Source: Fructobacillus fructosus KCTC 3544
Lineage (GTDB): Bacteria; Bacillota; Bacilli; Lactobacillales; Lactobacillaceae
Assembly: GCF_001438695.1 (NCBI RefSeq)
Contig: NZ_JQBH01000001.1
Coordinates: 3,248 to 67,247, forward strand
Reading direction: 5' to 3'
DNA: 64,000 nt
Shown one piece after another: positions 15,177 to 24,666 of the stretch. The notes beneath the pieces are model-generated. The model did not search any database. It had not been told where the DNA came from and saw only the letters and a program-made list of their open reading frames with translations. A program made the position numbers and the translations under genes. Within the stretch, counting starts at the first letter, position 1; each line of letters starts with the position of its first letter.

Positions 15177-16364
15177 TTACCGGTTTGCCCGGCGCTTTTC
15201 AATGTATGCTTGAATGCGTTTCAGTCCTTCCTTCAACTGGTCGGTGTCGCCAGCATAGGATAGCCGCAGGTAGTTCTTTGCTCCATCAAACTGGGAGAAG
15301 GCTTCGCCAGGGATTACCCCGACTTTGCCATCCTTTGCTAACTTTTCAGCGAAAGTCCAACCATCTTCTTCGATGTCTGCTGGTAACTTCGCAAAGATAT
15401 AGAAAGCCCCATCGGGCGACAAGACATCAAAGCCCAAATGACGCAACACTTGGACCGCCATGTCACGGCGCTTTTGATAAGTATCAATCATTGGCTTCAG
15501 CGCTTCTTTAGGCATTTGTAAAGCAGCCAACGCACCATCATAAACAAAGGTTGGAATGGCATAAACCAAGGTTGCATGAACCTTTTGAATTTGAGCGGCA
15601 ACGTCTTCCGGTGCCAAGACGAAACCAACTCGATAGCCAGTCATCGCATGGGACTTTGACAGACCGTTCACCACGATGGCCCGTTCGGGTAAAAATTCAC
15701 CAATGGACACGTGGTTTTGACCATAGGTCAATTCGGAGTAAATTTCGTCTGAAATTACCCAAATACCAGCTTTTTCAAATGCTTGGGCCAAAGCCTCCAG
15801 TTCTTTTCTCGTATAAGTTACACCCGTTGGGTTACTTGGATAGTTGAACAAAACGGCCTTCACAGGTACTGTTGCATTTTTAATGGACGTCGCCACCAAT
15901 TCAGGAGTCAGCTTAAAGCCAGTCTTTGACGTATCGACTGAAATGGCCTTGCCGCCCGCCATGGCAATCGAAGAAAAGTAAGAACCGAAGGCTGGATCCG
16001 GAATCAAAATTCCATCACCGGTTGACAGGAGGGCTTTGAAAATCGCAAAGATGCCCTCGGTGACACCTGATGTCACAATCACCTGATTAATGGAAGCATA
16101 ATCAAGGTTGTAGCGGTCCTTCATATAATCCAAAACCGCTTGGCGCAACGCGGGGGTTCCTTGTGAATCGCCGTAATGTGAATGGTTATCTTCAATTCCC
16201 TTAATCGTTGCCTGTTTAACCGCCTCCGGCGTGTCAAAGCCTGGTTCCCCAAAGGTTAAATAAACTAAATCATCAATGCCCTGAATACTTGCTTGGAAGC
16301 CCAGGAGCTTATCAGCAGGAATTTCGGTTACTTCAGGATTTAAAGCTGGAATCTCACTTGACAT
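15177..16364 (-). CDS. PLP-dependent class I/II aminotransferase (copy 1)
   Basis: A 395-residue fold-type I aminotransferase. NYPSNPTG (174-181), SDEIYSEL and the PLP lysine in GLSKSHAMTGYR (Lys237) are intact, as is the C-terminal RLSYAGD arginine. It is close to the PatA/AraT type acting on aromatic amino acids or N-acetyl-diaminopimelate precursors; the substrate cannot be told from sequence alone. It lies downstream of a paralog in the same orientation with its own intergenic region, pointing to tandem duplication. Confidence 0.93.
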   Translation of the reverse strand: MSSEIPALNPEVTEIPADKLLGFQASIQGIDDLVYLTFGEPGFDTPEAVKQATIKGIEDNHSHYGDSQGTPALRQAVLDYMKDRYNLDYASINQVIVTSGVTEGIFAIFKALLSTGDGILIPDPAFGSYFSSIAMAGGKAISVDTSKTGFKLTPELVATSIKNATVPVKAVLFNYPSNPTGVTYTRKELEALAQAFEKAGIWVISDEIYSELTYGQNHVSIGEFLPERAIVVNGLSKSHAMTGYRVGFVLAPEDVAAQIQKVHATLVYAIPTFVYDGALAALQMPKEALKPMIDTYQKRRDMAVQVLRHLGFDVLSPDGAFYIFAKLPADIEEDGWTFAEKLAKDGKVGVIPGEAFSQFDGAKNYLRLSYAGDTDQLKEGLKRIQAYIEKRRANR

Positions 16365-16450
16365 AAACGGCCTTCTTTCGTTTAACTAACAACATTTTAG
16401 TTATATTTTAACGCAGTCAGACTAAAAACAAAAGATGATTATGAAAGAAA

Positions 16451-16484
16451 AATGAGTAAAGATACCCATCTTTACTCATTTTTT
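16451..16484 (-). terminator. Terminator of the second aminotransferase
   Basis: A 13-bp perfect stem (AATGAGTAAAGAT and its complement) with a 4-nt loop and T-run. Confidence 0.88.
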
Positions 16485-17655
16485 AATCTTTTTGCTTGGA
16501 TAAATATTTTTTCAACCGTGCTAAACCAGCTTTTAGTGTTGCCATATCAGCAGCATAGGACAACCGAACGTAGCGCTTCGCCTCGTCAAAGAGGGAAAAA
16601 GCCGTTCCAGGAATAATTGCAACGCCGCCGTTCTTTGCTAAATCCAAAGCAAAGTCCTGGGCGTCCAAGTTGACTTTATCCGGCAATTTCGCATAAAGGT
16701 AGAACGCTCCCCTTGGAGAAACCACTTCAAAGCCCAATTCTTCCAGTTCCTTTTTTGCAAAGTCACGGCGTTCTCGATAACCATCAATCATATAGGCCAG
16801 TTCGTCTCTGTCCATTTTAAAAGCGGCTACCGCTCCATCTTGTACAAAAGTCGGCAGGGAAAAAACCGACGAACCATGAACCTTCTGGATTTCTTCAATG
16901 AGCGCTAAGGGACCAGCAATCAACCCAAGCCGGTAGCCCGTCATGGCATGGGACTTGGATAAGCCATTCACAACAATCGACCGCTCAGGCAGTAACTTTC
17001 CCATTGATTGATGGTGCCCTTCATAGGTTAGCTCTGCATAGATTTCATCCGAAATCACCCACAAATCGTGCCGTTCAAAACAGTCAGCCAACGCCTGTAG
17101 TTCCGCTAATGAATAGCTCACACCAGTTGGATTGTTTGGATAGTTGAACAAGATGGCACGAACCGGAACGGTCGCACTCGCAATCACTTCATCGACTAAG
17201 GCAGGTGTCAATTTAAAGTCGGCCTTTGCCGTGTTGATTGGCAGAGCGACACCCCCCGCCAAAGACAGCGCGGCAAAATATGAACCATAAGCCGGATCCG
17301 GTATCAACAAGCCATCTCCAGCTGTGAGCAGCGTCTTAAAAATCGCCTGAATGCCTTCCGTAACCCCAGCCGTCATAATTAAATTGTCGATGCTTGGATA
17401 GTTTAGTTGGTAGCGGTCCTTCAAATAAGCCAGGGCTGCCTGACGTAATGCCAGTTCGCCCTGTGAGTTGCCATAGTGGGAGCGATCATCATCAATAGCC
17501 TTCTTTGTCGCCTCCTTAACCGCTTTCGGACTAGCAAAGCCTGGTTCACCAAAAGTTAAATAAACTAAATCAGAGTAGTTGCTCAGTGACTTTTGAAAAG
17601 TCAAAATGCGATCTGGTTCAAGTTCGGTAACAAGGGGGTTTAATGGCTGGGTCAT
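16483..17655 (-). CDS. PLP-dependent class I/II aminotransferase (copy 2)
   Basis: A 390-residue paralog of the adjacent gene, alignable from the first DLVYLTFGEPGF to the last RLSYAAD without large gaps. PLP lysine is Lys234 in GLSKSHAMTGYR; NYPNNPTG is at 171-178. Differences around the substrate pocket (for example LSLAGGVALPINTAK against the other copy) suggest diverged specificity. ATG start with AAAGGAT upstream. Between the copies lies a terminator and a promoter-like AT-rich stretch, so they are transcribed separately. Confidence 0.93.
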   Translation of the reverse strand: MTQPLNPLVTELEPDRILTFQKSLSNYSDLVYLTFGEPGFASPKAVKEATKKAIDDDRSHYGNSQGELALRQAALAYLKDRYQLNYPSIDNLIMTAGVTEGIQAIFKTLLTAGDGLLIPDPAYGSYFAALSLAGGVALPINTAKADFKLTPALVDEVIASATVPVRAILFNYPNNPTGVSYSLAELQALADCFERHDLWVISDEIYAELTYEGHHQSMGKLLPERSIVVNGLSKSHAMTGYRLGLIAGPLALIEEIQKVHGSSVFSLPTFVQDGAVAAFKMDRDELAYMIDGYRERRDFAKKELEELGFEVVSPRGAFYLYAKLPDKVNLDAQDFALDLAKNGGVAIIPGTAFSLFDEAKRYVRLSYAADMATLKAGLARLKKYLSKQKD

Positions 17656-17786
17656 GGACTCTATCCTTTCGAGAACAAATTGTGGAAATCGTTATGTTTA
17701 GTCTACACTTTCGACTTTACCATTTAAAGGTGAAAAAGATGAAAGTATGGACTTTTTAAGTGAAAAATATTCATGTTGAAACCAAA

Positions 17787-17820
17787 AGAAAAGAGCAACA
17801 CTCTTTGTGTTGCTCTTTTC
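17787..17820 (-). terminator. Terminator of the rimP-rbfA operon
   Basis: AAAAGAGCAACAC/GTGTTGCTCTTTT with a 5-nt loop and T-run on the minus strand after rbfA. Confidence 0.9.
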
Positions 17821-17826
17821 AGCTAA

Positions 17827-18186
17827 TTATTTTCCCTCTTTACGGTGCAAATCCCGAATCAAGGATTCGATATGATCACCATATTGAATCGAATTATCCA
17901 AAATAAAGTGGATTTCTGGAATTTTATAAACCGTCAAACGTGAACCGAGTTCACGCCGAATCAGTCCAGAAGCCGCTTCCAAGCCGGCCTGAGCCTTCTT
18001 ACGATCAGAAGCCAAATCCGAAAGAATGGAATAGTAGATGTTAGCGATCTGCAAGTCACCGGAAACATCAACGGAAGTCACCGTGACGTCTTGAACCCGT
18101 GGATCGTTGACCCGCTTCAAAAGCAAATCAGACACATCTTTTTGAATTTCCTGGGCCAAACGCCCAGCGCGTTGTGCATTTGCCAT
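17827..18186 (-). CDS. rbfA: Ribosome-binding factor A
   Basis: A 119-residue KH-type 30S maturation factor. RAGRLAQEIQKDVSDLL, DPRVQDVTVTSVDVSGDLQIA and LGSRLTVYKIPEIHFILDNSIQYGDHIESLI are diagnostic. Acts on the 16S 5' helix in cold and late 30S assembly. Follows infB by 17 nt with AGGAGGT before the ATG; last gene of the operon. Confidence 0.97.
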   Translation of the reverse strand: MANAQRAGRLAQEIQKDVSDLLLKRVNDPRVQDVTVTSVDVSGDLQIANIYYSILSDLASDRKKAQAGLEAASGLIRRELGSRLTVYKIPEIHFILDNSIQYGDHIESLIRDLHRKEGK

Positions 18187-18203
18187 CGCTACCTCCTGAA
18201 AAA

Positions 18204-20672
18204 TTACTTAGGCTTAACTTCTTCCATGACGTAGGCTTCGACCTCATCGCCAGGCTTAATGTCGTTAAACTTGTTAACTGTAAATCCAAAGTCGTAACCG
18301 AACTTGACTTCGTTGACAGCATCCTTACCGCGTTGCAAGGATGCCAATTCACCATCGTAGATCACTGTACCATCACGAACGATGCGGACCTTTGAGTCCT
18401 TGGTAATCTTACCTTCTTCAACCGTGGCACCGGCAATCGTTCCAACCTTAGAGAACTTAAAGAGCTCCTTAACAACGATTTGTCCGATAATCTTTTCTTC
18501 GTAGACAGGTTCAAGTTGACCCTTCATGGCTGCCGTCACGTCATCAATGGCGTCATAGATAACGGAGTAGAAGCGCATGTCGATGTGGTCAGCCGAGGCC
18601 TGGTTCTTTGCAAACGGCGTTGGGCGAACGTTGAATCCGATGATCAAGGCTCCAGAAGCTTCCGCAAGGGAAACGTCGGATTCGTTAATGGCACCAACGG
18701 CGGCGTGGACAACGTCCACACGAACACCGTCGACTTCAATCTTCTTCAATGAACCAACCAAGGCTTCAACAGAACCCTGAACGTCGGCCTTCACAACAAC
18801 TGGCACCGTCTTCATGGCCTTTTCAGCCATTGTGTTAAAGAGCGTATCCAAAGTAACAACAGATGATGAATTGCGAACTTCTTCACGAGCACGCTTTTCA
18901 CGTTCTTCACCAGCGGCACGGGCGGACTTTTCGTCAGCCATCACCACGAAACGGTCACCAGCAGCTGGCACTGCGTTCAAACCAGTGATTTGAACAGGTG
19001 TTGCTGGCTTGGCTTCATCCAAGTCCTGACCATTTTCATTTTGCATCGTACGAATACGACCATAAGTGTTTCCAACAACCACGGGGTCCCCAACATGAAG
19101 CGTTCCCTGTTGAACCAAGACCGTTGAAACTGGTCCACGACCCTTATCCAAACGAGCTTCAATAACGGAACCACGGGCTGGCACTGTTGGGTCAGCCTTC
19201 AATTCCAAAACATCAGCTTCAAGCAAAATCATTTCAAGCAATTGGTCAACGTTTTGTCCGAACTTAGCCGAAATCTTAACGAAGATGGTTGAACCACCAT
19301 ATTCTTCAGGTACCAAGTCGTAAGCCATCAATTGGTTCATGACTTGGTCAGGGTTTGCCCCTTCCTTATCAATCTTATTCACGGCTACAATAACTGGCGT
19401 TCCAGCAGCTTTGGCGTGGTTGATCGCTTCAATCGTCTGTGGTTGAACACCATCATCGGCGGCAACAACCAGAACCGTAATGTCGGTAACGTTGGCACCA
19501 CGGGCACGCATTTCAGTAAAGGCCGCGTGACCAGGGGTATCCAAGAAGGTAATCAAACGACCATCCAAGCGAGCTTGATAAGCCCCGATGTGCTGTGTGA
19601 TTCCACCAGCTTCACCTTCCGTAACGTTCGTCTTACGCAAGTAATCCAACAAAGTCGTCTTACCATGGTCAACGTGTCCCATGATGGTCACAACTGGTGC
19701 ACGTGGCTCCAAGTTCTCTTCATTGACTTTTTCATCGTCGAAGAAGCGGTCGATGTCAGCCAAGTCTTCTTCTTCCTTCTGCTTAGCTTCGATACCGTAG
19801 TCAGCCGCCAAAATTTCGATGGTATCTTCGTCCAACGATTGGTTTTGGTTCGTAACGATTCCAAGCAAGAAAAGCTTCTTGATAATTTCAGCCGTGTCAC
19901 GGTGCAAGAGTTTTGAAAGGTCCTGCACGTTCATGCCAACCTTGTATTCCAGTACTTCTGGCAATGGCTGTTCCTTACGAACCGTTGGTGCCTTCTTTGG
20001 CGCTTGCTTTGCCGCAATACGACGAGCTTTCTTTGAACCGTGTGGCTTGTCATTACGGCGTGGCGTTTGCTGACCAGTCCCGTTTGTGTTTCGCTTACGC
20101 GTGTTGTTACGGGCGGAATTGTTTCCAGAAGCCAGTGAACCACCGAAACGACCAGCACCATTACCAGCCGCAGGTTTAGCGGTCGTACTTGCTGCAGGCT
20201 TGGCTGCCGGTTTAGCCGCTGCCTTCTTTGCGACCTTTTGTTCGGCCTTCTTTTGTGCTTCCACCTTGGCACGCTTGTTTTCAGCAACGTACTCCTTCAA
20301 AGAATCATCCTTCTTTGCGGAGTAATTAATCTGGCCTTCACGTGGCTTTGTTGACCATGATTTCTTTTCACGAATCATTGGACGACCCGTGCTGTTGTTG
20401 GAACGGTTATTTGGACGGCGTGAGCCGCCACCTTGTCCAGGACGTCCGTTATTATTAGCACCCTGTTGACGGTTTTGTCCGTTGTGACCATTATGTTCAG
20501 TTCGTGGCCCATTTGACTTTGGACGTGGACGCGCTGGTGATGCTGGCTTTGCCGCACCATCTGATAACTTGGCCGCATGGCGTCGTTGCGATGCTGGCAA
20601 TTCCTTTCGTTCAGGTACTGCCATCTTGCGGGTTTTGCGGTTTGAACCGGAGAATTTCTTTTCTTCTGCCAT
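18204..20672 (-). CDS. infB: Translation initiation factor IF-2
   Basis: An 822-residue initiation GTPase. A long basic, Asn/Gly/Ala-Lys-rich N-terminal region (1-230) precedes the IF2-N segment ([19 protein letters not shown]), then the G domain with GHVDHGKTT (332-340), DTPGHAAF and NKID, and domains II-IV. Positions fMet-tRNA on the 30S subunit. Its ATG overlaps the ylxQ stop by one base (TAATG), so it is translationally coupled; GGAGCGGAATTA supplies the ribosome site. The low-complexity N-terminus varies between species. Confidence 0.98.
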   Translation of the reverse strand: MAEEKKFSGSNRKTRKMAVPERKELPASQRRHAAKLSDGAAKPASPARPRPKSNGPRTEHNGHNGQNRQQGANNNGRPGQGGGSRRPNNRSNNSTGRPMIREKKSWSTKPREGQINYSAKKDDSLKEYVAENKRAKVEAQKKAEQKVAKKAAAKPAAKPAASTTAKPAAGNGAGRFGGSLASGNNSARNNTRKRNTNGTGQQTPRRNDKPHGSKKARRIAAKQAPKKAPTVRKEQPLPEVLEYKVGMNVQDLSKLLHRDTAEIIKKLFLLGIVTNQNQSLDEDTIEILAADYGIEAKQKEEEDLADIDRFFDDEKVNEENLEPRAPVVTIMGHVDHGKTTLLDYLRKTNVTEGEAGGITQHIGAYQARLDGRLITFLDTPGHAAFTEMRARGANVTDITVLVVAADDGVQPQTIEAINHAKAAGTPVIVAVNKIDKEGANPDQVMNQLMAYDLVPEEYGGSTIFVKISAKFGQNVDQLLEMILLEADVLELKADPTVPARGSVIEARLDKGRGPVSTVLVQQGTLHVGDPVVVGNTYGRIRTMQNENGQDLDEAKPATPVQITGLNAVPAAGDRFVVMADEKSARAAGEEREKRAREEVRNSSSVVTLDTLFNTMAEKAMKTVPVVVKADVQGSVEALVGSLKKIEVDGVRVDVVHAAVGAINESDVSLAEASGALIIGFNVRPTPFAKNQASADHIDMRFYSVIYDAIDDVTAAMKGQLEPVYEEKIIGQIVVKELFKFSKVGTIAGATVEEGKITKDSKVRIVRDGTVIYDGELASLQRGKDAVNEVKFGYDFGFTVNKFNDIKPGDEVEAYVMEEVKPK

Positions 20673-20989
20673 TAATTCCGCTCCTTTTCTTCAAGTAGTT
20701 GATTGATTTTTTTAGCAAAGCCAGCGTCTGAAACAGCCAGAACCGATCGGTTCAACCCGATTGCTTGACTAATTTCATCTCTCGTTAAGGTGTCAATATA
20801 TTGGGCACCGTAATACTGACTTTTGTCTGAAAATTTTTTATGCTGACTAGTGCCACCATCTTTTGGAAAGAAGACAACTTTTGCCGTCTGATTCTGGATG
20901 GCTTTTAGCGTTGGGCCAGACCCTAACACGAGCTTATTGGCTCGTCGTGCCAAACCCAGGAGTTGACTCAATTCTTTAGTCGGCATCAT
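20672..20989 (-). CDS. ylxQ: L7Ae-family RNA-binding protein YlxQ
   Basis: About 105 residues of the L7Ae/L30e/Gadd45 fold, with [22 protein letters not shown] and the late [14 protein letters not shown] strand-helix typical of YlxQ. K-turn RNA binding is likely; precise role unknown. The frame is open upstream over ylxR, but ATG 20989 (or 20986) at the ylxR stop gives the family N-terminus. It overlaps ylxR by 14 bp and infB by one base, so the three are tightly coupled. Confidence 0.9.
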   Translation of the reverse strand: MMPTKELSQLLGLARRANKLVLGSGPTLKAIQNQTAKVVFFPKDGGTSQHKKFSDKSQYYGAQYIDTLTRDEISQAIGLNRSVLAVSDAGFAKKINQLLEEKERN

Positions 20990-21278
20990 TTTCAAACAGC
21001 TCTTTTCGTGCTTGTTGGTGATCGACGTAGGCGTACAGTTCCTCGTAAAAGGCTGGATCAATCGCTTGTGAAAATGCCTTTTCGAAAACCTTTTGTTGCT
21101 GGGCCTTCTTAGCAATTTCACGGTCTAAAGCGATATAAGCCCCACGGCCGTTTTTCTTTCCCGTTGGGTCAAGGGAGACCTCCCCCTCCTTATTTCGGAC
21201 AACCCGAACGAGTTCTTTCTTTGGCACCATCTCACCAGAAACGATGTCCTTTCGCATTGGAATTTTCCGTGTCTTCAT
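20976..21278 (-). CDS. ylxR: YlxR family nucleic-acid-binding protein (RnpM)
   Basis: A 100-residue protein starting MKTRKIPMRKDIVSGEMVPKKELVRVVRNKEG, with DPTGKKNGRGAYI, the hallmark of the YlxR fold. B. subtilis YlxR was reported to bind RNase P RNA. The ATG at 21278 has GGAGGTG 6 nt upstream, which excludes the longer frame. The usual CxxC-like start of some members (RxCxxCR) is here RKIPMRKD. Confidence 0.93.
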   Translation of the reverse strand: MKTRKIPMRKDIVSGEMVPKKELVRVVRNKEGEVSLDPTGKKNGRGAYIALDREIAKKAQQQKVFEKAFSQAIDPAFYEELYAYVDHQQARKELFENDAD

Positions 21279-21294
21279 GAGGCACCTCCAAAAA

Positions 21295-22467
21295 TTAAAT
21301 TTCAGGGTTTTCGCTATCGTCGACCATGGCATCAACACTGTCATCTAAGTTTGTGTCTTCCGCATCGTTTGCTGCGTCATCAAACGCATCGTCCGAAGCT
21401 TCATCCATCGAAACGGCAAGATCAGCCGCTTCCGATTCAGGCTTGATGTCAATCTTAACACCGGTTAAACGAGCAGCCAAACGGGCATTTTGCCCCTTCT
21501 TACCGATTGCCAATGACAACTGGTCGTCAGGTACAATCACCGTCACAGCTTGATCATTTTCAGGGTCGAAAATAACATCCGTCACTTCGGCCGGGTTTAA
21601 GGCATTGGCAATGTATTGCGCTTCGTCTTCCACCCATTCCACGATATCCATATGCTCACCACCAAGTTCCGTTACCACGGCTTGGACACGGGCACCACGC
21701 TGTCCAACAAGGGCCCCAACGGGATCCAAGTCGGCATCGTGCGTGTAGACGGCAATCTTTGAACGGTCACCCGCTTCACGAGCAACGGAAACGATCTCCA
21801 CCGTTCCATCGTACACTTCTGGTACTTCCTGCTCGAAAAGTCGCTTAACCAAGCCAGGTGCTGTCCGTGACACGAAGATTTGCGGTCCCTTCAGTGAATC
21901 ATCGACCTTTGAAACTAAGACCTTGATACGGTCGCGCATCCGGTAGTGCTCCGTTGGCATCTGGTCACCAGGAGTCATAACGGCTTCTTGCTTACCAGGC
22001 AACATGACGTACAAGAAACGGCTATCCTGACGTTCAACTTCTCCGGTAATGATTTCGCCTTCGTAGTCCTTGTAACGGTTATAAACAGCCTGACGAGTCG
22101 CCTCACGCATCTTCTGCACGATAACCTGCTTAGCAGCTTGTGCGGCCATTCGACCAAAGTCTTTAGGCGTTACATCAAAACGAATTTCATCACCGGGTTC
22201 GTAGGCCTTATTGATTGCCTGAGCATCCGTCAACGAAATTTCAGTATCCGGATCCAAGAGGTCGTCGTCAAGCACAACGGTTTTCACCTGCTTAATGGTC
22301 ATCTTGCCCTTCTTATCGTCGAAAGTCGCTTCAACGTTTTGGTTGGCGTTGTACTGCTTCTTGTAGGCAGCCTTTAAGGCGTTTTCCAAAGCCTCAACCA
22401 CAACTTCGCGATCAATCCCTCGTTCTTGTTCTAAGGCATCTAGGGCCTGTACTAGTTCTTTACTCAT
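21295..22467 (-). CDS. nusA: Transcription termination/antitermination protein NusA
   Basis: A 390-residue protein: N-terminal RNA-polymerase-binding domain, S1 domain ([20 protein letters not shown]), and two KH domains ([18 protein letters not shown] and [20 protein letters not shown]). It ends in an acidic Asp/Ala-rich tail and lacks the C-terminal repeats of proteobacterial NusA. Controls pausing and intrinsic termination. Second gene of the operon, 29 nt after rimP; probable target of self-regulation at the leader terminator. Confidence 0.98.
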   Translation of the reverse strand: MSKELVQALDALEQERGIDREVVVEALENALKAAYKKQYNANQNVEATFDDKKGKMTIKQVKTVVLDDDLLDPDTEISLTDAQAINKAYEPGDEIRFDVTPKDFGRMAAQAAKQVIVQKMREATRQAVYNRYKDYEGEIITGEVERQDSRFLYVMLPGKQEAVMTPGDQMPTEHYRMRDRIKVLVSKVDDSLKGPQIFVSRTAPGLVKRLFEQEVPEVYDGTVEIVSVAREAGDRSKIAVYTHDADLDPVGALVGQRGARVQAVVTELGGEHMDIVEWVEDEAQYIANALNPAEVTDVIFDPENDQAVTVIVPDDQLSLAIGKKGQNARLAARLTGVKIDIKPESEAADLAVSMDEASDDAFDDAANDAEDTNLDDSVDAMVDDSENPEI

Positions 22468-22496
22468 GTACTCACTCCACTGTTAATTAAACAAAA

Positions 22497-22967
22497 TTAA
22501 ATTGAAACGACTGCCTTGGCAATCTCATCCCAGGAAAATGACTTGTCTTCACCGTCGACGGTCAGAACTAACTGTTTCTCATCGACTGCTTTAATCAGAC
22601 CGGTCCACTTCTTCTGCCCGTCTTTAGCGGCAAAAAGCGCAATGGTAATTGGATCGCCGGCTTCTTTAGCCCAGGCAAAGTGCCAGGGTTCGTTTAACGC
22701 CCGATCCATTCCAGGTGAGGCGATGTCTAACATGTACTCACCCGGTACAGGGTCAACAGCTGCTCCGTCAAGTGCTTCGTTGACTGCCTGTGTAAAAGTC
22801 GTGATTTGTGCCATTGAAATGTTTTCATGCGCTGGCAAATCCACAAGCAGCTCAACGGTTTTTTGTCCAGCAACCTTCTTAATGGACAAATCCCATAATA
22901 GTAGCCCTTGTTCATCAATAATTGGTTGAACAAGGTCAATAAGGGCTTGGTTCTTTGCTTGTACCAT
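22497..22967 (-). CDS. rimP: Ribosome maturation factor RimP
   Basis: A 156-residue 30S maturation factor with LLWDLSIKKVAGQKTVELLVDL and the PGEYMLDIASPGMDRALNEPWHF signature. ATG 22967 has AAAGGGAGAT 4 nt before it and gives the conserved N-terminus; the longer frame passes through a terminator-like hairpin in the leader. First gene of rimP-nusA-ylxR-ylxQ-infB-rbfA. Confidence 0.95.
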   Translation of the reverse strand: MVQAKNQALIDLVQPIIDEQGLLLWDLSIKKVAGQKTVELLVDLPAHENISMAQITTFTQAVNEALDGAAVDPVPGEYMLDIASPGMDRALNEPWHFAWAKEAGDPITIALFAAKDGQKKWTGLIKAVDEKQLVLTVDGEDKSFSWDEIAKAVVSI

Positions 22968-22993
22968 TTGATCTCCCTTTCGATTTCTTGCCA

Positions 22994-23030
22994 TAAAAAA
23001 TGAGCCGGTCAATCTGCTCGACCCGCTCAT
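22994..23030 (-). promoter_or_regulatory. Terminator-like hairpin in the rimP-nusA leader (attenuator)
   Basis: An 11-bp stem with one mismatch (ATGAGCCGGTC at 23000-23010 against 23020-23030) followed on the minus strand by six T, placed between the promoter and the rimP ribosome site. It is a complete intrinsic terminator in the 5' leader of the nusA operon. Confidence 0.8.
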
Positions 23031-23057
23031 TTACGACTGTAAATTAACTTACCCTTA

Positions 23058-23086
23058 TAATAGTTGATTTACGACCGAAAAGCAAG
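23058..23086 (-). promoter_or_regulatory. Promoter of the rimP-nusA-infB operon
   Basis: On the minus strand TTGCTT, 17 bp, TATTAT, about 25 bp upstream of the leader hairpin. Confidence 0.7.
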
Positions 23087-23096
23087 GAAGTAAAGA

Positions 23097-23120
23097 AAAA
23101 ACCACAGCAAGGCTGTGGTT
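23097..23120 (-). terminator. Terminator of rpmG-rpsN
   Basis: AACCACAGC/GCTGTGGTT with a 3-nt loop and T6 on the minus strand. Confidence 0.9.
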
Positions 23121-23130
23121 AACATTCAAA

Positions 23131-23400
23131 TTACCAAGAAGCCTTACGAACACCAGGAATTTGACCCTTGTGTGCTAATTGGCGGAAGTTCAAACGTGAC
23201 AAACCAAATTCACGCATGTAACCGTGTGGACGGCCATCAATGCGGTCACGGTTGTGAACACGAACAGGTGATGAATCCTTTGGCAACTTAGCCAAACCAA
23301 TATAGTCACCGGCAGCCTTCAAAGCAGCACGCTTGTCAGCGTACTTGGCAACCATTGCTTCACGTTGCTTTGCCTTTGCAATCTTTGATTTCTTAGCCAT
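23131..23400 (-). CDS. rpsN: 30S ribosomal protein S14, zinc-free (C-) type
   Basis: An 89-residue S14 ending in the conserved [44 protein letters not shown]. It has no cysteines, so it belongs to the long C- form that does not need zinc. Part of the 30S head near the decoding region. Its ATG overlaps the rpmG stop by one base (TAATG), with AAGGAG in the end of rpmG. In bacteria with both forms this pair replaces the zinc-binding copies under zinc shortage; whether a C+ copy exists here cannot be seen. Confidence 0.97.
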   Translation of the reverse strand: MAKKSKIAKAKQREAMVAKYADKRAALKAAGDYIGLAKLPKDSSPVRVHNRDRIDGRPHGYMREFGLSRLNFRQLAHKGQIPGVRKASW

Positions 23401-23549
23401 TACTTGATCTCCTTAAACGTTACAACTTTACGAAGTTTTGGTGAGTACTTCTTTAACTCCAAACGGTCAGGCGTGTTACGACGGTTCTTTGACGTCAAGT
23501 AAATACGCTCCCCAGTTTCGTCATTGCCTAATACGACATGAATACGCAT
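23400..23549 (-). CDS. rpmG: 50S ribosomal protein L33, zinc-free type
   Basis: 49 residues, [22 protein letters not shown]... to VVTFKEIK. The family core [25 protein letters not shown] is clear, but both CxxC pairs of the zinc form are absent (positions hold other residues). Missed by length filters. AGGAGCTGG precedes the ATG. Coupled to rpsN by a TAATG overlap and transcribed from a strong promoter upstream. Confidence 0.95.
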   Translation of the reverse strand: MRIHVVLGNDETGERIYLTSKNRRNTPDRLELKKYSPKLRKVVTFKEIK

Positions 23550-23613
23550 AGTCCAGCTCCTCAGATTTTAGAATTTTGATAAAAAATTTATTTGCTTGTC
23601 AATACAAAATAGT

Positions 23614-23642
23614 ATTATACATGCTTGTTTACACACTGTAAA
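23614..23642 (-). promoter_or_regulatory. Promoter of rpmG-rpsN
   Basis: On the minus strand TTTACA, 17 bp, TATAAT. No convincing Zur/AdcR-type palindrome was recognised over it. Confidence 0.75.
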
Positions 23643-23688
23643 GGGGTCTTTTTAACTTTTTCTTAAAAAGTTACCCACAAATAACAAC

Positions 23689-24594
23689 TTAGAATTGCTT
23701 TTGCAATGGTGGCACCACTTGCTTTTTACGTGAAACAACACCTGGCAAGTCAATCACGTTGTCATCAAGCTTTTTACCGAATGCCTTTTCGATGGCAGCG
23801 GCCGTATCACCAAGGTAAAGCGCCTTAGAATTTGAATTCAAGATGTCAGTAATGACCAACAAGAAGTTTTCATAACCAGAAGCTTTCATTGCTTTTTCAA
23901 GGTCAGCTTGTCGCTTCAACACTTCGTCAATGTCAACCGTGTTGACTTGACCAATTCGGAAGTCATGGTCGCCCATCGTAAAGGATTTGGCATCCCCTTC
24001 CAACAAGTCTTCATCGGACTTCGAAGACAAGTCAGTTCCTGCCTTCAACATGGCTAATCCGTAGGCATCAACATCATCAATGCCCGCCATCTTAGCCAGT
24101 TCAGGCAAGGCGGCACGGTCGACATCCGTTGTGGTTGGGCTCTTCAACAAGAGGGTGTCCGAAATCAAACCAGAAACCAACATACCGGCAATTTTTGCTG
24201 GAATGGTCAGTCCAGCTTTGAGGTATTCATAGTACAAAATGGTTGATACAGATCCCCATGGCTTTGCTGTAATGTACAAAGGCGTGGCGTTCTGAAAATT
24301 AAACTTGTGATGATCATAAATGCCATAAACCGTCACATCAGCCAAGTTATCCACTGACTGTGCTGCTTCGTTATGGTCAACCAAGACAACTTCTTCCGTC
24401 GTCGCCTTGTCAATAATTGGCAAGGCTTGCAAGCCAAAGTGGTCTAACGCATACTGCGTTTCTTGGTTGGGCTTACCTTGTGCAACGGCTTCGGTATCGA
24501 GACCTTGTTGTGCCAATAAATCAGCGGCTGCCATTGCTGATGCAATGGTATCCGTATCCGGACTCTTGTGTCCAAAAACTTGAATCTTTGCCAT
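23689..24594 (-). CDS. ppaC: Manganese-dependent inorganic pyrophosphatase (family II)
   Basis: A 301-residue DHH-family enzyme hydrolysing pyrophosphate to phosphate. Metal ligands are visible in GHKSPDTDT (His9, Asp13, Asp15), VLVDHNE and IYDHHKF; the C-terminal DHHA2 part ends GVVSRKKQVVPPL with the substrate-binding SRKKQ. Start at ATG 24594 with GAGGAG upstream gives the family N-terminus MAKIQVFGHK. Monocistronic. Confidence 0.97.
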   Translation of the reverse strand: MAKIQVFGHKSPDTDTIASAMAAADLLAQQGLDTEAVAQGKPNQETQYALDHFGLQALPIIDKATTEEVVLVDHNEAAQSVDNLADVTVYGIYDHHKFNFQNATPLYITAKPWGSVSTILYYEYLKAGLTIPAKIAGMLVSGLISDTLLLKSPTTTDVDRAALPELAKMAGIDDVDAYGLAMLKAGTDLSSKSDEDLLEGDAKSFTMGDHDFRIGQVNTVDIDEVLKRQADLEKAMKASGYENFLLVITDILNSNSKALYLGDTAAAIEKAFGKKLDDNVIDLPGVVSRKKQVVPPLQKQF

Positions 24595-24666
24595 GAAAAA
24601 TTTTCTCCTCATTGCGGTTACCCGCATCATTACATCCCTATTGTATCAAGAAAAGCGACCGAATTT

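Noticed and set aside
18480-20698. Plus-strand ORFs over infB, including a 194-codon one
   Set aside because: Mirror frames of the infB coding sequence with no independent ribosome sites.
23640-23690. AACTTTTT/AAAAAGTT inverted repeat as ppaC terminator
   Set aside because: The stem is only A-T rich and no T-run follows in the ppaC direction, so I did not call it.
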